Under the pieces are notes generated by a model. It searched no databases. It was not told the DNA's origin and worked only from the letters and a program-made list of their open reading frames with translations. Made by a program: the position numbers and the translations under genes. Below are positions 44,372 to 51,763 of a DNA stretch of 64,000 bases, in pieces; the stretch's first letter is position 1; every line of letters starts with the position of its first letter. Source of the DNA: an uncultured Myxococcales bacterium (lineage in GTDB: Bacteria > Myxococcota > Myxococcia > Myxococcales > Myxococcaceae); assembly GCA_937980205.1 (NCBI GenBank), contig CALJKW010000012.1, positions 52,426 through 116,425 on the forward strand. The letters are read 5' to 3'.

Positions 44372-44391
44372 GTGTCGCCATTGTGCGACAC
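44372..44391. promoter_or_regulatory. Inverted repeat upstream of TGase-like gene
   Basis: Perfect 7-base arms GTGTCGC / GCGACAC around a 6-base spacer, 69-88 bases upstream of the TGase-like start. It could be an operator for a dimeric regulator or an untranslated-leader hairpin. Confidence 0.35.
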
Positions 44392-44419
44392 CGATTCACG
44401 GGGCCCGTAAGGAGGACTG

Positions 44420-44500
44420 ATGCGAGCTGCCTCGGGCGAGGGCAGGGGCAACCACCCCTGGGGAGTGGGGGCTGAGGGCGGGTCTACGCGCCGGCTTTGA
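44420..44500 (+). CDS. Possible 26-codon small ORF
   Basis: An ATG preceded by AAGGAGGA with ideal spacing opens 26 codons (MRAASGEGRGNHPWGVGAEG, STRRL). It lies in the gap between two leftward genes and its end overlaps the 3' end of the GMC oxidoreductase by 17 bases. No signal or known motif. The strong ribosome site is the only real support. Confidence 0.25.
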   Translation: MRAASGEGRGNHPWGVGAEGGSTRRL

Positions 44501-46001
44501 GCTGCTGCCGCGCGATGACCACGCTCGTCGTCATCACGCTGATCTGCGGATTCACGCCCAGCGAGGTGGGGAACACCGACGCGTCGGCCACGATCAGGTT
44601 CTTCACTTCGTGCGTCTCGCCGTCCGGCTTCACCACGCCGCGCGCCTTGTCCGCGTGCATGCGCACGGTGCCCATCGGGTGAGACGCGTACTGCGCGAGC
44701 TCGTCGAACGGCAGGTCGGTGCGCCGCGTAATCTTCTCGACGTCGCTCATCTTCTCCAGCGGCCCGATGCCCGGAATGCCCAGGTGCACCGAGCGCGCGC
44801 CGGCGGCGAAGTAGATGCGGCTGATCTGCTCGAAGCCCTTGAGCAGCGTGAGGTGGTCTTCCCGCTCGACGTCGTAGGTCAGCGCGCTGCGCGACTCGAT
44901 CGGCCCCGGCCGCACGCGGCCCTTCGAGACGTCTCCGATCATCACGCCGCACGCCGCGAGCTCGCGCAGCTGCTTCATCGGCTTGCCGTACTCGGAGTAC
45001 TGCGTCGCGAACACCTCGGGCGTCGCGGAGAACGTCTCCAGCACCGCGTTCGCGTCCGGCAGGTGCGCGTAGTAGCCCTGCTGCGCTCCGTGCCAGAGGT
45101 CGACGATCTGATCGAACCGCGCGACGACTCCGGCGGCGAGGTGGACGCGCAGGTTCTCTCCGAGCTGCCCCGAGCTTCCACCGATGTTGCTGCGCATCAG
45201 GAACAGCGGTGAGCCGATCGCTCCACCGCAGAGGAAGACCTTCTTCGCCCTGAACGTGAGCTTGCGCTTGCGCTCTTCAGTCAGCGGGTCGACGCCGTAC
45301 GCCTCGACGCCGACGGCCGCTCCGTTCTCGATGAGCAGCGACACCGCGCGCGTACACGGAAACAGCGCGGCGCCGTTCTGCAGCGAGAACGGAATGAGGT
45401 TGCGGTCGACGCTGCCCTTGAAGCCCAACGGGCAGCCGAACTGGCAGATGCCGCAGCCGACGCACGCCGGAGCGTTGCGCGAGATGAAGTCTCCCTCGAG
45501 CTTCAGCGCGTCGACGCCCGCCTTGAACAAGAGCGAGTGCGTCTTCGCCTGATCAGGCCGCGTCTTCGTCACGCCGATCGCGCGCTCGACCTCTTCGAAC
45601 GTGGACGACATCTCGGCCGCGTCGGCCCAGCCGATGCCGTACTCCTTCTGCCAGGTGTCGAGCACCTTCTTCGGCGTACGGAAGCAGATGGCCGCGTTCA
45701 GGAACGTCGAGCCGCCGACGACGCGGCCGCGCGCCAGCGGCAGGAAGATGTTGCCGAGCGCCACGGTGGTGCCGCGCTCGGCGTACAGGTTGCGCAGCGC
45801 CCACGACTGCTTCGTCGCGACCTGGTGCGGCTCGAACTTGCGGCCCTCTTCGAGGATCGCGACCGAGAGGCCGGCCTGGGTGAGCTGCCACGCCGCCGCG
45901 GCGCCGCCTGCGCCGGAGCCGATGATGACGGCGTCGCACGTGAGGGTCTCGTCGGTCGCGAACGAGTCGCCGTTGACGGTCTGGCCCGTGGGGAAGTCCA
46001 T
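44484..46001 (-). CDS. GMC-family oxidoreductase
   Basis: 505 residues from the ATG at 46001, which overlaps the stop of the upstream gene (ATGA). FAD motif IIGSGAGGAAAAWQLTQAG, RGRVVGGSTFLNAAI, and a C-terminal HPMGTVRM plus NLIVADASVFPTSLGVNPQ with the usual active-site context. An inserted cluster CVGCGICQFGCPLGF (four Cys) resembles those in sugar/cholesterol-type GMC dehydrogenases. It oxidises an alcohol; the substrate is unknown. The partner gene encodes a Tat-exported small subunit of the gluconate-dehydrogenase gamma type, so the complex may be carried to the periplasm by that signal. Confidence 0.88.
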   Translation of the reverse strand: MDFPTGQTVNGDSFATDETLTCDAVIIGSGAGGAAAAWQLTQAGLSVAILEEGRKFEPHQVATKQSWALRNLYAERGTTVALGNIFLPLARGRVVGGSTFLNAAICFRTPKKVLDTWQKEYGIGWADAAEMSSTFEEVERAIGVTKTRPDQAKTHSLLFKAGVDALKLEGDFISRNAPACVGCGICQFGCPLGFKGSVDRNLIPFSLQNGAALFPCTRAVSLLIENGAAVGVEAYGVDPLTEERKRKLTFRAKKVFLCGGAIGSPLFLMRSNIGGSSGQLGENLRVHLAAGVVARFDQIVDLWHGAQQGYYAHLPDANAVLETFSATPEVFATQYSEYGKPMKQLRELAACGVMIGDVSKGRVRPGPIESRSALTYDVEREDHLTLLKGFEQISRIYFAAGARSVHLGIPGIGPLEKMSDVEKITRRTDLPFDELAQYASHPMGTVRMHADKARGVVKPDGETHEVKNLIVADASVFPTSLGVNPQISVMTTSVVIARQQLKAGA

Positions 46002-46540
46002 CAGATGCCCTGCGGGCGGCCCTCCTGCGAGACCTCGCAGCCGTACGTGTAGCCCAGCGCTTCGCGCACCTTCTCGTTCTCGAAGTAGCCCATCTTGATG
46101 AACAGCGTGAGCGACTGGTTCCCGCCGCGGCGCAGGCGCAGCGACGAGGCGGCCCACGTCTCGAGCACCTCGAAGCGGTCTTTCACCGGCAGGTTCTTGA
46201 ACTGCGCGCGGTGGGTGACGAGCGTCGAGAGGTTCAGCGTGCGCAACAGCGCGCGGAAGAGCTTCTGGTTGTCGGGGTAGAGCTCGGCGAGATAGCGGTC
46301 GACGAACGCGGGCGCGCCGGCCTCCTTCGCCGAGAGCGGCCACTCGGGCGGCCCCGGGAAGTGGGCCTCGCACGCGGCCTCGAGCACGGCGAGCTCGTCG
46401 GCGTCGAAGACCTTGTACCCGAGCGCGGGCGGACCGAAGCGGCCGACCGTGCGGTAGACGACGGTGCCCGTGCCGATGAGCGCGGCGCCCGCGATGCCGA
46501 GCTTGAGGAAGCGGCGTCTGCTCGGCTGCTGCGTCGTCAC
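46001..46540 (-). CDS. Tat-exported gluconate 2-dehydrogenase subunit 3-like protein
   Basis: 179 residues from the GTG at 46540 (AAGG six bases upstream); a TTG at 46576 is an alternative. The twin-arginine signal SRRRFLKLGIAGAALIGTG is clear. The mature part (VFDADELAVLEAACEAHFPG, FVDRYLAELYPDNQKLFRA, KNLPVKDRFEVLETW) matches the gluconate 2-dehydrogenase subunit 3 family, small partners of GMC dehydrogenases. In such pairs the small subunit supplies the Tat signal for both. It is co-translated with the GMC gene. Confidence 0.85.
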   Translation of the reverse strand: MTTQQPSRRRFLKLGIAGAALIGTGTVVYRTVGRFGPPALGYKVFDADELAVLEAACEAHFPGPPEWPLSAKEAGAPAFVDRYLAELYPDNQKLFRALLRTLNLSTLVTHRAQFKNLPVKDRFEVLETWAASSLRLRRGGNQSLTLFIKMGYFENEKVREALGYTYGCEVSQEGRPQGI

Positions 46541-46635
46541 GAAGCGCCTTGTGACCCGCGCAGCATGGAAGCGCAAGAGCGTTGAAGTGAGGAGTCAGAC
46601 AGATCACGCCAGCAGAGCGCCATAGAGCCCGCAGC

Positions 46636-47041
46636 GTGGACGCGACTCGCGAACAGCTTCAGGCGAGCATCGCGCTCGCGCCGGACGACCCGGCGCCGTA
46701 CCGCGTGCTCGCGGACCTCCTTGCAGGGGGTCGGAGATCCGCTCGGCGCGCTCATCGCGATGCAGCTCGAGCGCAAGGAAGGCCCGGTCTCCGTGGTCGA
46801 CGACGCGGAGCTGTGGACGTTCATGTTCGCGCACCGCGAGCAGTTGTTCGGCCGCTTCGCGAATCACTGGTGGGCGAGCTGGGCCGACTCCTCGTGGCGG
46901 TGGGGCATTCTGCGCCGGGCGCAGCTGCGGTGCTGCCGTCGCTCGACACGGCAGGCTGAAGGCGCGGCGGATCAGCCCGAAGCGGCCAGCGCTCCGGCCC
47001 ACCGCGCGCGCGTCGGTTTCGGTGTCGCGTCGCGCTCCTGA
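46636..47041 (+). pseudogene. Frameshifted TIGR02996-type gene remnant
   Basis: From the GTG at 46636 the frame reads DATREQLQASIALAPDDPAP, YRVLADL; the family pattern then continues one base out of frame from 46721: LQGVGDPLGALIAMQLERKE, GPVSVVDDAELWTFMFAHRE. Removing C46720 restores LADLLQGVGDPLGALIAMQL, the hallmark of the TIGR02996 domain found before leucine-rich repeats in planctomycetes and myxobacteria. No leucine-rich repeats follow; after about 46910 the sequence becomes Arg/Cys-rich and unlike a protein. Most likely a truncated, decaying gene. Confidence 0.6.
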
Positions 47042-47082
47042 ACGTGACCGGGCCACCCGGGCACTGGTAGAGCGGAGGCGGG

Positions 47083-48435
47083 ATGCGTTCGCTCGCGGTG
47101 ATGCTCGCAGTGCTCGGCGTGTCGGCGTGCCGGCCGGCAGAGGTCGTCGTCGTCCCCGACTCGGGAGCTCCCGATGCCGGCAGCGCCGTCGAAGACGCGG
47201 GCACGCAGGTGGTGTGCGGCAAGCGCCTGAGCTCGGACCCGGCGCGCGCCGCGCGCGGTCGCGAGGCGCTGCTGACGACGGGAGTCACCGGGCCGCTCGT
47301 GCCGGCGCTGGCGATGCAGAACCTCTGGTGGGTCTGGGGCACCGGGCAGCCGGCGGACTACTGGGCCGCGTTTCGCGCGCGCTACGGCTTCGGCTTGAAC
47401 GAGGGCGTCCGCCTCATCGGCAACTCGGCGACGCTCGACTGCCTCGCGTGTCACCAGGGCTCGGTGAACGGGCAGTCGCTCGTCGGGCTCGGCAATCCCC
47501 GCTCCGACCTCACGCTCTTGCAGGAGGACCTCGCGCAGCTCGCGACGATGGCCGGGTTCCAGCCGCCGTCATACGCGCGGCTTCGCACCGGCGCGCGCGG
47601 CGTGAACGACGCGATGGGCCTCGGGCTCGAGCTGTCGCTGCAGTACGGAGCTCCGCCGTCGCCGATTCAGACGGACATCGGCTTTCAGGACCCGCCGGCG
47701 TGGTGGGGCCTCTCGCGCAAGAGCCGCATGTTCACCGACGGGTCCGGAGACATCCGCGCGCACCGCAGCATGATGGCGACGCTGCTCGCGTTCGGGGTCA
47801 CCCAGGCCGAGCTCGAGTCCAAAGAGGAGACGTTCAAGGACGTGCGCGAGTACCTGCTGTCGCTCGAGCCGCCGGCGTGGCCGTTCGCGGCTCCCGCGGC
47901 GGACGCCGTGGCGCGCGGGCGCGAGGTCTTCGTCGCGACGTGCGAGCGGTGCCACGGCTCTCCTGCGTGCGACGCGAGCGGGTCGGAGCTCGTCACGCTG
48001 CAGGAGGTCGGGACGGATCCGATCCGCGCGCAGCGCTACGGCACCGCCGAGGTCGCGTGGGTGAACGCCGGCTGGCTCGCGCAGGATTATCCCGAGCAGT
48101 CGACCGGGCAGTACGTGGCGCCTCCGCTGCGCGGCGTCTGGGCGACCGCGCCGTACTTCCACAACGGCAGCGTGCCCACGCTCGCCGCCGTGCTCGAGAG
48201 CTCGACGCGGCCGAAGTACTTCGAGCTCGAGGCCGGCGCCGACGACTACGACCCGGTGAAGGTCGGGCGGAAGTACACCGCGCACGCGGCGCCGCCGGCC
48301 AGCCCGCCGCGCGAGGCGCGCGCGCGCGTCTACGACACCACGAAGCCGGGCCTGTCGAATGCGGGCCACACGTTCGGTGATGCGCTCACGCCGGCCGAGC
48401 GGGCCGACCTCGTCGAGTTCCTGAAGACGTATTGA
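47083..48435 (+). CDS. Diheme c-type cytochrome lipoprotein
   Basis: 450 residues from an ATG with GGAGG five bases upstream. Signal MRSLAVMLAVLGVSAC (lipobox SAC) and a short DAG linker. Two heme-binding motifs: CLACH (about 125) and CERCH (about 290). After the second, PPLRGVWATAPYFHNGSVPT and DYDPVKVGRKY match the cytochrome c peroxidase/MauG-like and related extracellular diheme cytochromes. The protein is shorter than rubber oxygenase RoxA, so that call was not made. It probably acts in the periplasm or at the surface in electron transfer or an oxidation. It converges on the DUF1552 gene 55 bases on. Confidence 0.85.
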   Translation: MRSLAVMLAVLGVSACRPAEVVVVPDSGAPDAGSAVEDAGTQVVCGKRLSSDPARAARGREALLTTGVTGPLVPALAMQNLWWVWGTGQPADYWAAFRARYGFGLNEGVRLIGNSATLDCLACHQGSVNGQSLVGLGNPRSDLTLLQEDLAQLATMAGFQPPSYARLRTGARGVNDAMGLGLELSLQYGAPPSPIQTDIGFQDPPAWWGLSRKSRMFTDGSGDIRAHRSMMATLLAFGVTQAELESKEETFKDVREYLLSLEPPAWPFAAPAADAVARGREVFVATCERCHGSPACDASGSELVTLQEVGTDPIRAQRYGTAEVAWVNAGWLAQDYPEQSTGQYVAPPLRGVWATAPYFHNGSVPTLAAVLESSTRPKYFELEAGADDYDPVKVGRKYTAHAAPPASPPREARARVYDTTKPGLSNAGHTFGDALTPAERADLVEFLKTY

Positions 48436-48490
48436 TCCGGCGCCTGGTCGACCGCCGCTCCCGGTGAACGGAGATGGCAACGAGCCGCCT

Positions 48491-49996
48491 CTACGTGAAC
48501 AGCGAGTCGATTCTCCTCGGCGCGTTGATGCTCGCGAGGAAGCCTCGCAGCCCGAGCTCGGCGACCGTGCCGCCGCCGCCCGTCCCGACGCCGGCCATGT
48601 CGAGCACGCTGTGGAGCAGCTGCGACACGTTGTACGTCGACGCGGTGTAGAAGCCGGCGTTCGCCGGGCTCGCGTTGAAGTGGAACCCACGGCGCGCCGA
48701 GCCCAGGTTGCCCGCGAGCACGTAGCCCATCTTGCCGTGGTGGTGGCCCTGGCCCTCGCCGAGGTCGCTCGCCAGGATGCACAGCGTGTTGTCGAGCACC
48801 GTCGTGCCGTTGCCTTCCGGGAACCGGTCGAGCTCGGCGAGCAGGTTCGCGAACTGCTGCACGAAGAAGCGGTACCCGTCGAGCAGCCGCATGTCGTACG
48901 TCGTCGTGGTCTGGTCGCGGCCGGGGCGCAGGTACGTCGACGTGCCCGGCAGCGGGTCGCCGTGCACCATGCCGTGCCAGTCGTAGCCCGAGGCCATCGT
49001 CGCCTGGTCGAGCGTCGTGTCGAGGCCCGAGATGCCGAAGCGCGGGTTCTGCTGGTTTGCGAACTCGATGCGGCCGATCGGAGCCAGGTCGCACGCCATC
49101 GCCTGCGCGAGCAGCCGAATCTGCAGCGGAGCCACCTGGCCCATGTTGGGCCGGTTCAGCGCGGTGATGCCGGTCGGCTGCGCGCAGGTCGGCGGAGGCG
49201 TCGCGACGAGCTCGACCTGCCGGATGCGCGCCGCGTGCTCGTCGAGCCGGCGGCGGTCGTCGCTGCCGAGGCCTCCGCGCAGGTCCTGGAACTCGCGGCG
49301 AACGGCGTCGAGCACGCTCTTGTTCCGCGCGCGCAGCTCGCGCAGCGCCGTGTCGCCGGGGTTGTTCGGCATCACGTTCGCGAAGAAGCGGTTGAAGACC
49401 GAGGTCGGGTTGCAGTCGAGCGTCACCGCGGTGCCGCGGCTCTCGAAGAAGAAGCGGCTCTGCAGCGAGGTCGGCGTCATGCGGTCGCCGTCGATGCCGA
49501 CGTTCACCGCGGCGTGCGGCTGCCCCATGCGCAGCGCCTGGCCTATGACCTGCTCGATGCTCTCGGAGTTCGCTCCACCCGTCGTCTGTGGGTCGGGCCG
49601 CAGGTCGGCCAGCGCGTTGCCGTTCGTGGTGGGGAAGGCGCCGGTGGTGAGCGTGCCGGTGAGCGCCGCCTCCGTCTTGCCCGGGTGGCCGAACGAGAAC
49701 GCGTTGCCGCCCGCGTCGAGCATGCGGTGGTCGATGTCCGAGACGAACAGGCAGCGGCTCTTGAACGGGTCGAGCGGCGCGGTCGCGTACGGCAGCGTGA
49801 ACGTCGAGCCGCTCGCCGACGGGCGCCACGCGCCGCGCGGCACGCCCATCTGGTACGTCATGACGACGACGCGCTTGGGGCGCGCGGGCATGCCCTGGCC
49901 CCACGCGCGCTGGTCGAGCGCCTCGAGCCAGGGGAGCGCGAGCGTGATGCCTCCGAGCCCTTTGAGGAACCTGCGGCGGTCGAGTCTCATGGTCAT
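48491..49996 (-). CDS. DUF1552 protein, Tat-exported
   Basis: 501 residues from the ATG at 49996, which overlaps the upstream stop (ATGA). Twin-arginine signal RRRFLKGLGGITLALPWLEA. The DUF1552 body carries the family landmarks PKRVVVMTYQMGVP, FVSDIDHRML near residue 90, YDWHGMVHG and LAGNLGSARRGFHFN. The function of the family is unknown; members nearly always sit beside a DUF1592-type cytochrome-like protein, as here, and are exported folded. A second pair is at 59383-62702. Confidence 0.88.
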   Translation of the reverse strand: MTMRLDRRRFLKGLGGITLALPWLEALDQRAWGQGMPARPKRVVVMTYQMGVPRGAWRPSASGSTFTLPYATAPLDPFKSRCLFVSDIDHRMLDAGGNAFSFGHPGKTEAALTGTLTTGAFPTTNGNALADLRPDPQTTGGANSESIEQVIGQALRMGQPHAAVNVGIDGDRMTPTSLQSRFFFESRGTAVTLDCNPTSVFNRFFANVMPNNPGDTALRELRARNKSVLDAVRREFQDLRGGLGSDDRRRLDEHAARIRQVELVATPPPTCAQPTGITALNRPNMGQVAPLQIRLLAQAMACDLAPIGRIEFANQQNPRFGISGLDTTLDQATMASGYDWHGMVHGDPLPGTSTYLRPGRDQTTTTYDMRLLDGYRFFVQQFANLLAELDRFPEGNGTTVLDNTLCILASDLGEGQGHHHGKMGYVLAGNLGSARRGFHFNASPANAGFYTASTYNVSQLLHSVLDMAGVGTGGGGTVAELGLRGFLASINAPRRIDSLFT

Positions 49997-51687
49997 TCCG
50001 GAGCCCGGCGGTAGAGGAAGGTGTCGAGCTGCGTGACGGCGGTGAGCAGCGCCTTCAAGTCTCCGCCGCTGTCTTCGAAGGCCTGCTGAAGCGTCGCGAC
50101 GCTGCACGCGTCTTCCGGCATCTCGATGCGGCCGACGCTGTTGCGGAACCACTGCCGCGCGTAGCAGTCGCGAACCTTGCGCCCGTCGGCGAGCAGCGCG
50201 GCGAGCTGCTCGCCGGTCTGGAAGCTGGTGGGGCCCGCGCCGACGTCGACGGTGCCGGACGTGTCGATGGGCGCGCCGTTCTCGGTGGTGCGGTACTGGC
50301 CCGCGGCGTCGTAGCCCTCGAGCGCGAGGCCGAGCGGGTTGATCTGGTTGTGGCAGCCACGGCAGTCCGCGTTCGTCGTCAGCGGCGCGAGGCGCTCGCG
50401 CGCCGTCGGCAGGTTCGCCGTGCCCATCAGCGGCGTCGAGATGTCGATGGTCGCGGGCAGCACGAGCTGCGGCTCGCAGAGCACCTCGTTGCGGAAGAAG
50501 TTCCCGCGGTGGATGGTGCCCGTCTGGGCCGGCTTCGCGAGCGCCGCCATCACCGAGCCGCGCGTGAGCAGGCCGCGGCGGTTCGGCACCAGGGTGGGCT
50601 GCCAGCCGGCGCCCGGCGCCGCGACTCCGTAGAAGTCGGCGAGGGTGGCGTCGACCGGGAGCGTCGTGCCGCCCAGCAGCGTCGAGAGCCGGCCGTCGCC
50701 GCGCTCGACGACCCAGCGGAACAGCTCGAGCGGCTCGCGCTGCATGCTCTGCGCGACGGCCTGGGTGTAGCGGGGGAAGAGGACCGGGTCTTTGCCCGCC
50801 GACGCCTCGTAGAGGTGCAGCCAGTCGCGGTGGAACGCGGCGGCGGTCGGCAGGAACTCGGGCCGCTGGAGCAGGCGCTGCGCGTGCGCGGAGATCTGCT
50901 CCTTCGTGTGCAGCTCGCCGTTCTGGGCGGCCGCGCGCAGCTCGGCGTCGGGCGGGCCGTCGGTGAAGAGGAACGACAGCCGCGCCGCGAGCTCGTGGTC
51001 CGAGAGCGCGACGAGGCCGGGCAGCGGAGCAGGGCCGGCGCCGCGCTCGACGCGGTAGAGCAGCGCGGGCGACTGCACGAAGAACTGCGTCACCGCGATG
51101 AACGCCTTCGCAGCGCTCTGGTCGACGCGGACCTCGGTGTAGACCTGCTTCGCGATGGCGCGCTCGGCGGCGGTCGACGGGCGGCGGTACGCGCGGTCGG
51201 CGAACGCCGCGATGAACGCGTCGATGCAGCCGTCGACCTGCGCGTCGGTGGCGGGGGTCGACAGCGTGCACGGCAGCAGCTCGCGCAAGAACGGCTGCGG
51301 GTCGGCGAGCATCACGTTGGCGATGCGCTCGGCCTCGTCTTCGATGGCGTGGCTCTGCGCGGTGTTGACGGTGGTGTTCTCGGCGTCGGCCGCGAACCCG
51401 CGCGTGAGCGTGGTGGGCGGGTAGAGCGAGCCGGTCAGCACCCGCGGAGCGAGGGTGCCGAAGAGCTGGCCGAGCGTGCTCTGGTACTGCTCGAAGGTGA
51501 GGCGCCGCAGCGGCTGCGTGGCGACGTCGCGCTTCGCGCAGGCGACCTCCACGCGCGAGGGGCCGCCGCCGCTGCCGCCTTCGCCCCCGCTGCCGCCGCC
51601 GGTGCCGGGCAGCAAGGGGCCGGGGCCCGTGGTGATGACTCCGTCACAGGCCAGCAGCGCGAGCGGGAGGAGGGCGACCGGGCGCAT
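49993..51687 (-). CDS. DUF1592/DUF1588-type lipoprotein with CxxCH
   Basis: 564 residues from the ATG at 51687 (MRPVALLPLALLAC, lipobox). Family segments run in order: PLRRLTFEQYQSTLGQLFG (DUF1587-like), FADRAYRRPSTAAE (DUF1595), LSDHELAARLSFLFTDGPPD (DUF1592), RRGLLTRGSVMAAL with CRGCHNQINPLGLALEGYD (DUF1588), and a C-terminal WFRNSVGRIEMPED (DUF1585). The single CxxCH could bind heme c. Function unknown; co-translated with the DUF1552 gene, so the two probably form an extracytoplasmic unit. Confidence 0.88.
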   Translation of the reverse strand: MRPVALLPLALLACDGVITTGPGPLLPGTGGGSGGEGGSGGGPSRVEVACAKRDVATQPLRRLTFEQYQSTLGQLFGTLAPRVLTGSLYPPTTLTRGFAADAENTTVNTAQSHAIEDEAERIANVMLADPQPFLRELLPCTLSTPATDAQVDGCIDAFIAAFADRAYRRPSTAAERAIAKQVYTEVRVDQSAAKAFIAVTQFFVQSPALLYRVERGAGPAPLPGLVALSDHELAARLSFLFTDGPPDAELRAAAQNGELHTKEQISAHAQRLLQRPEFLPTAAAFHRDWLHLYEASAGKDPVLFPRYTQAVAQSMQREPLELFRWVVERGDGRLSTLLGGTTLPVDATLADFYGVAAPGAGWQPTLVPNRRGLLTRGSVMAALAKPAQTGTIHRGNFFRNEVLCEPQLVLPATIDISTPLMGTANLPTARERLAPLTTNADCRGCHNQINPLGLALEGYDAAGQYRTTENGAPIDTSGTVDVGAGPTSFQTGEQLAALLADGRKVRDCYARQWFRNSVGRIEMPEDACSVATLQQAFEDSGGDLKALLTAVTQLDTFLYRRAPE

Positions 51688-51763
51688 CGTGGGACGGGTA
51701 GATGCGCGGCCCACCGCCGAAGCTCACCGGGAAATTTCGTCCGTAAGGTCGGGGTGTTGCGGA

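Noticed and set aside
40078..44952. One continuous 1624-codon reverse frame
   Set aside because: Its upstream portion is antisense-like Arg/His-rich sequence in a different frame from the TGase-like gene; only the part from 42024 down is a real protein.
47083..48435. Diheme cytochrome as a rubber oxygenase (RoxA-like)
   Set aside because: It is much shorter than RoxA and no specific rubber-oxygenase features were identified; only the general diheme pattern is supported.
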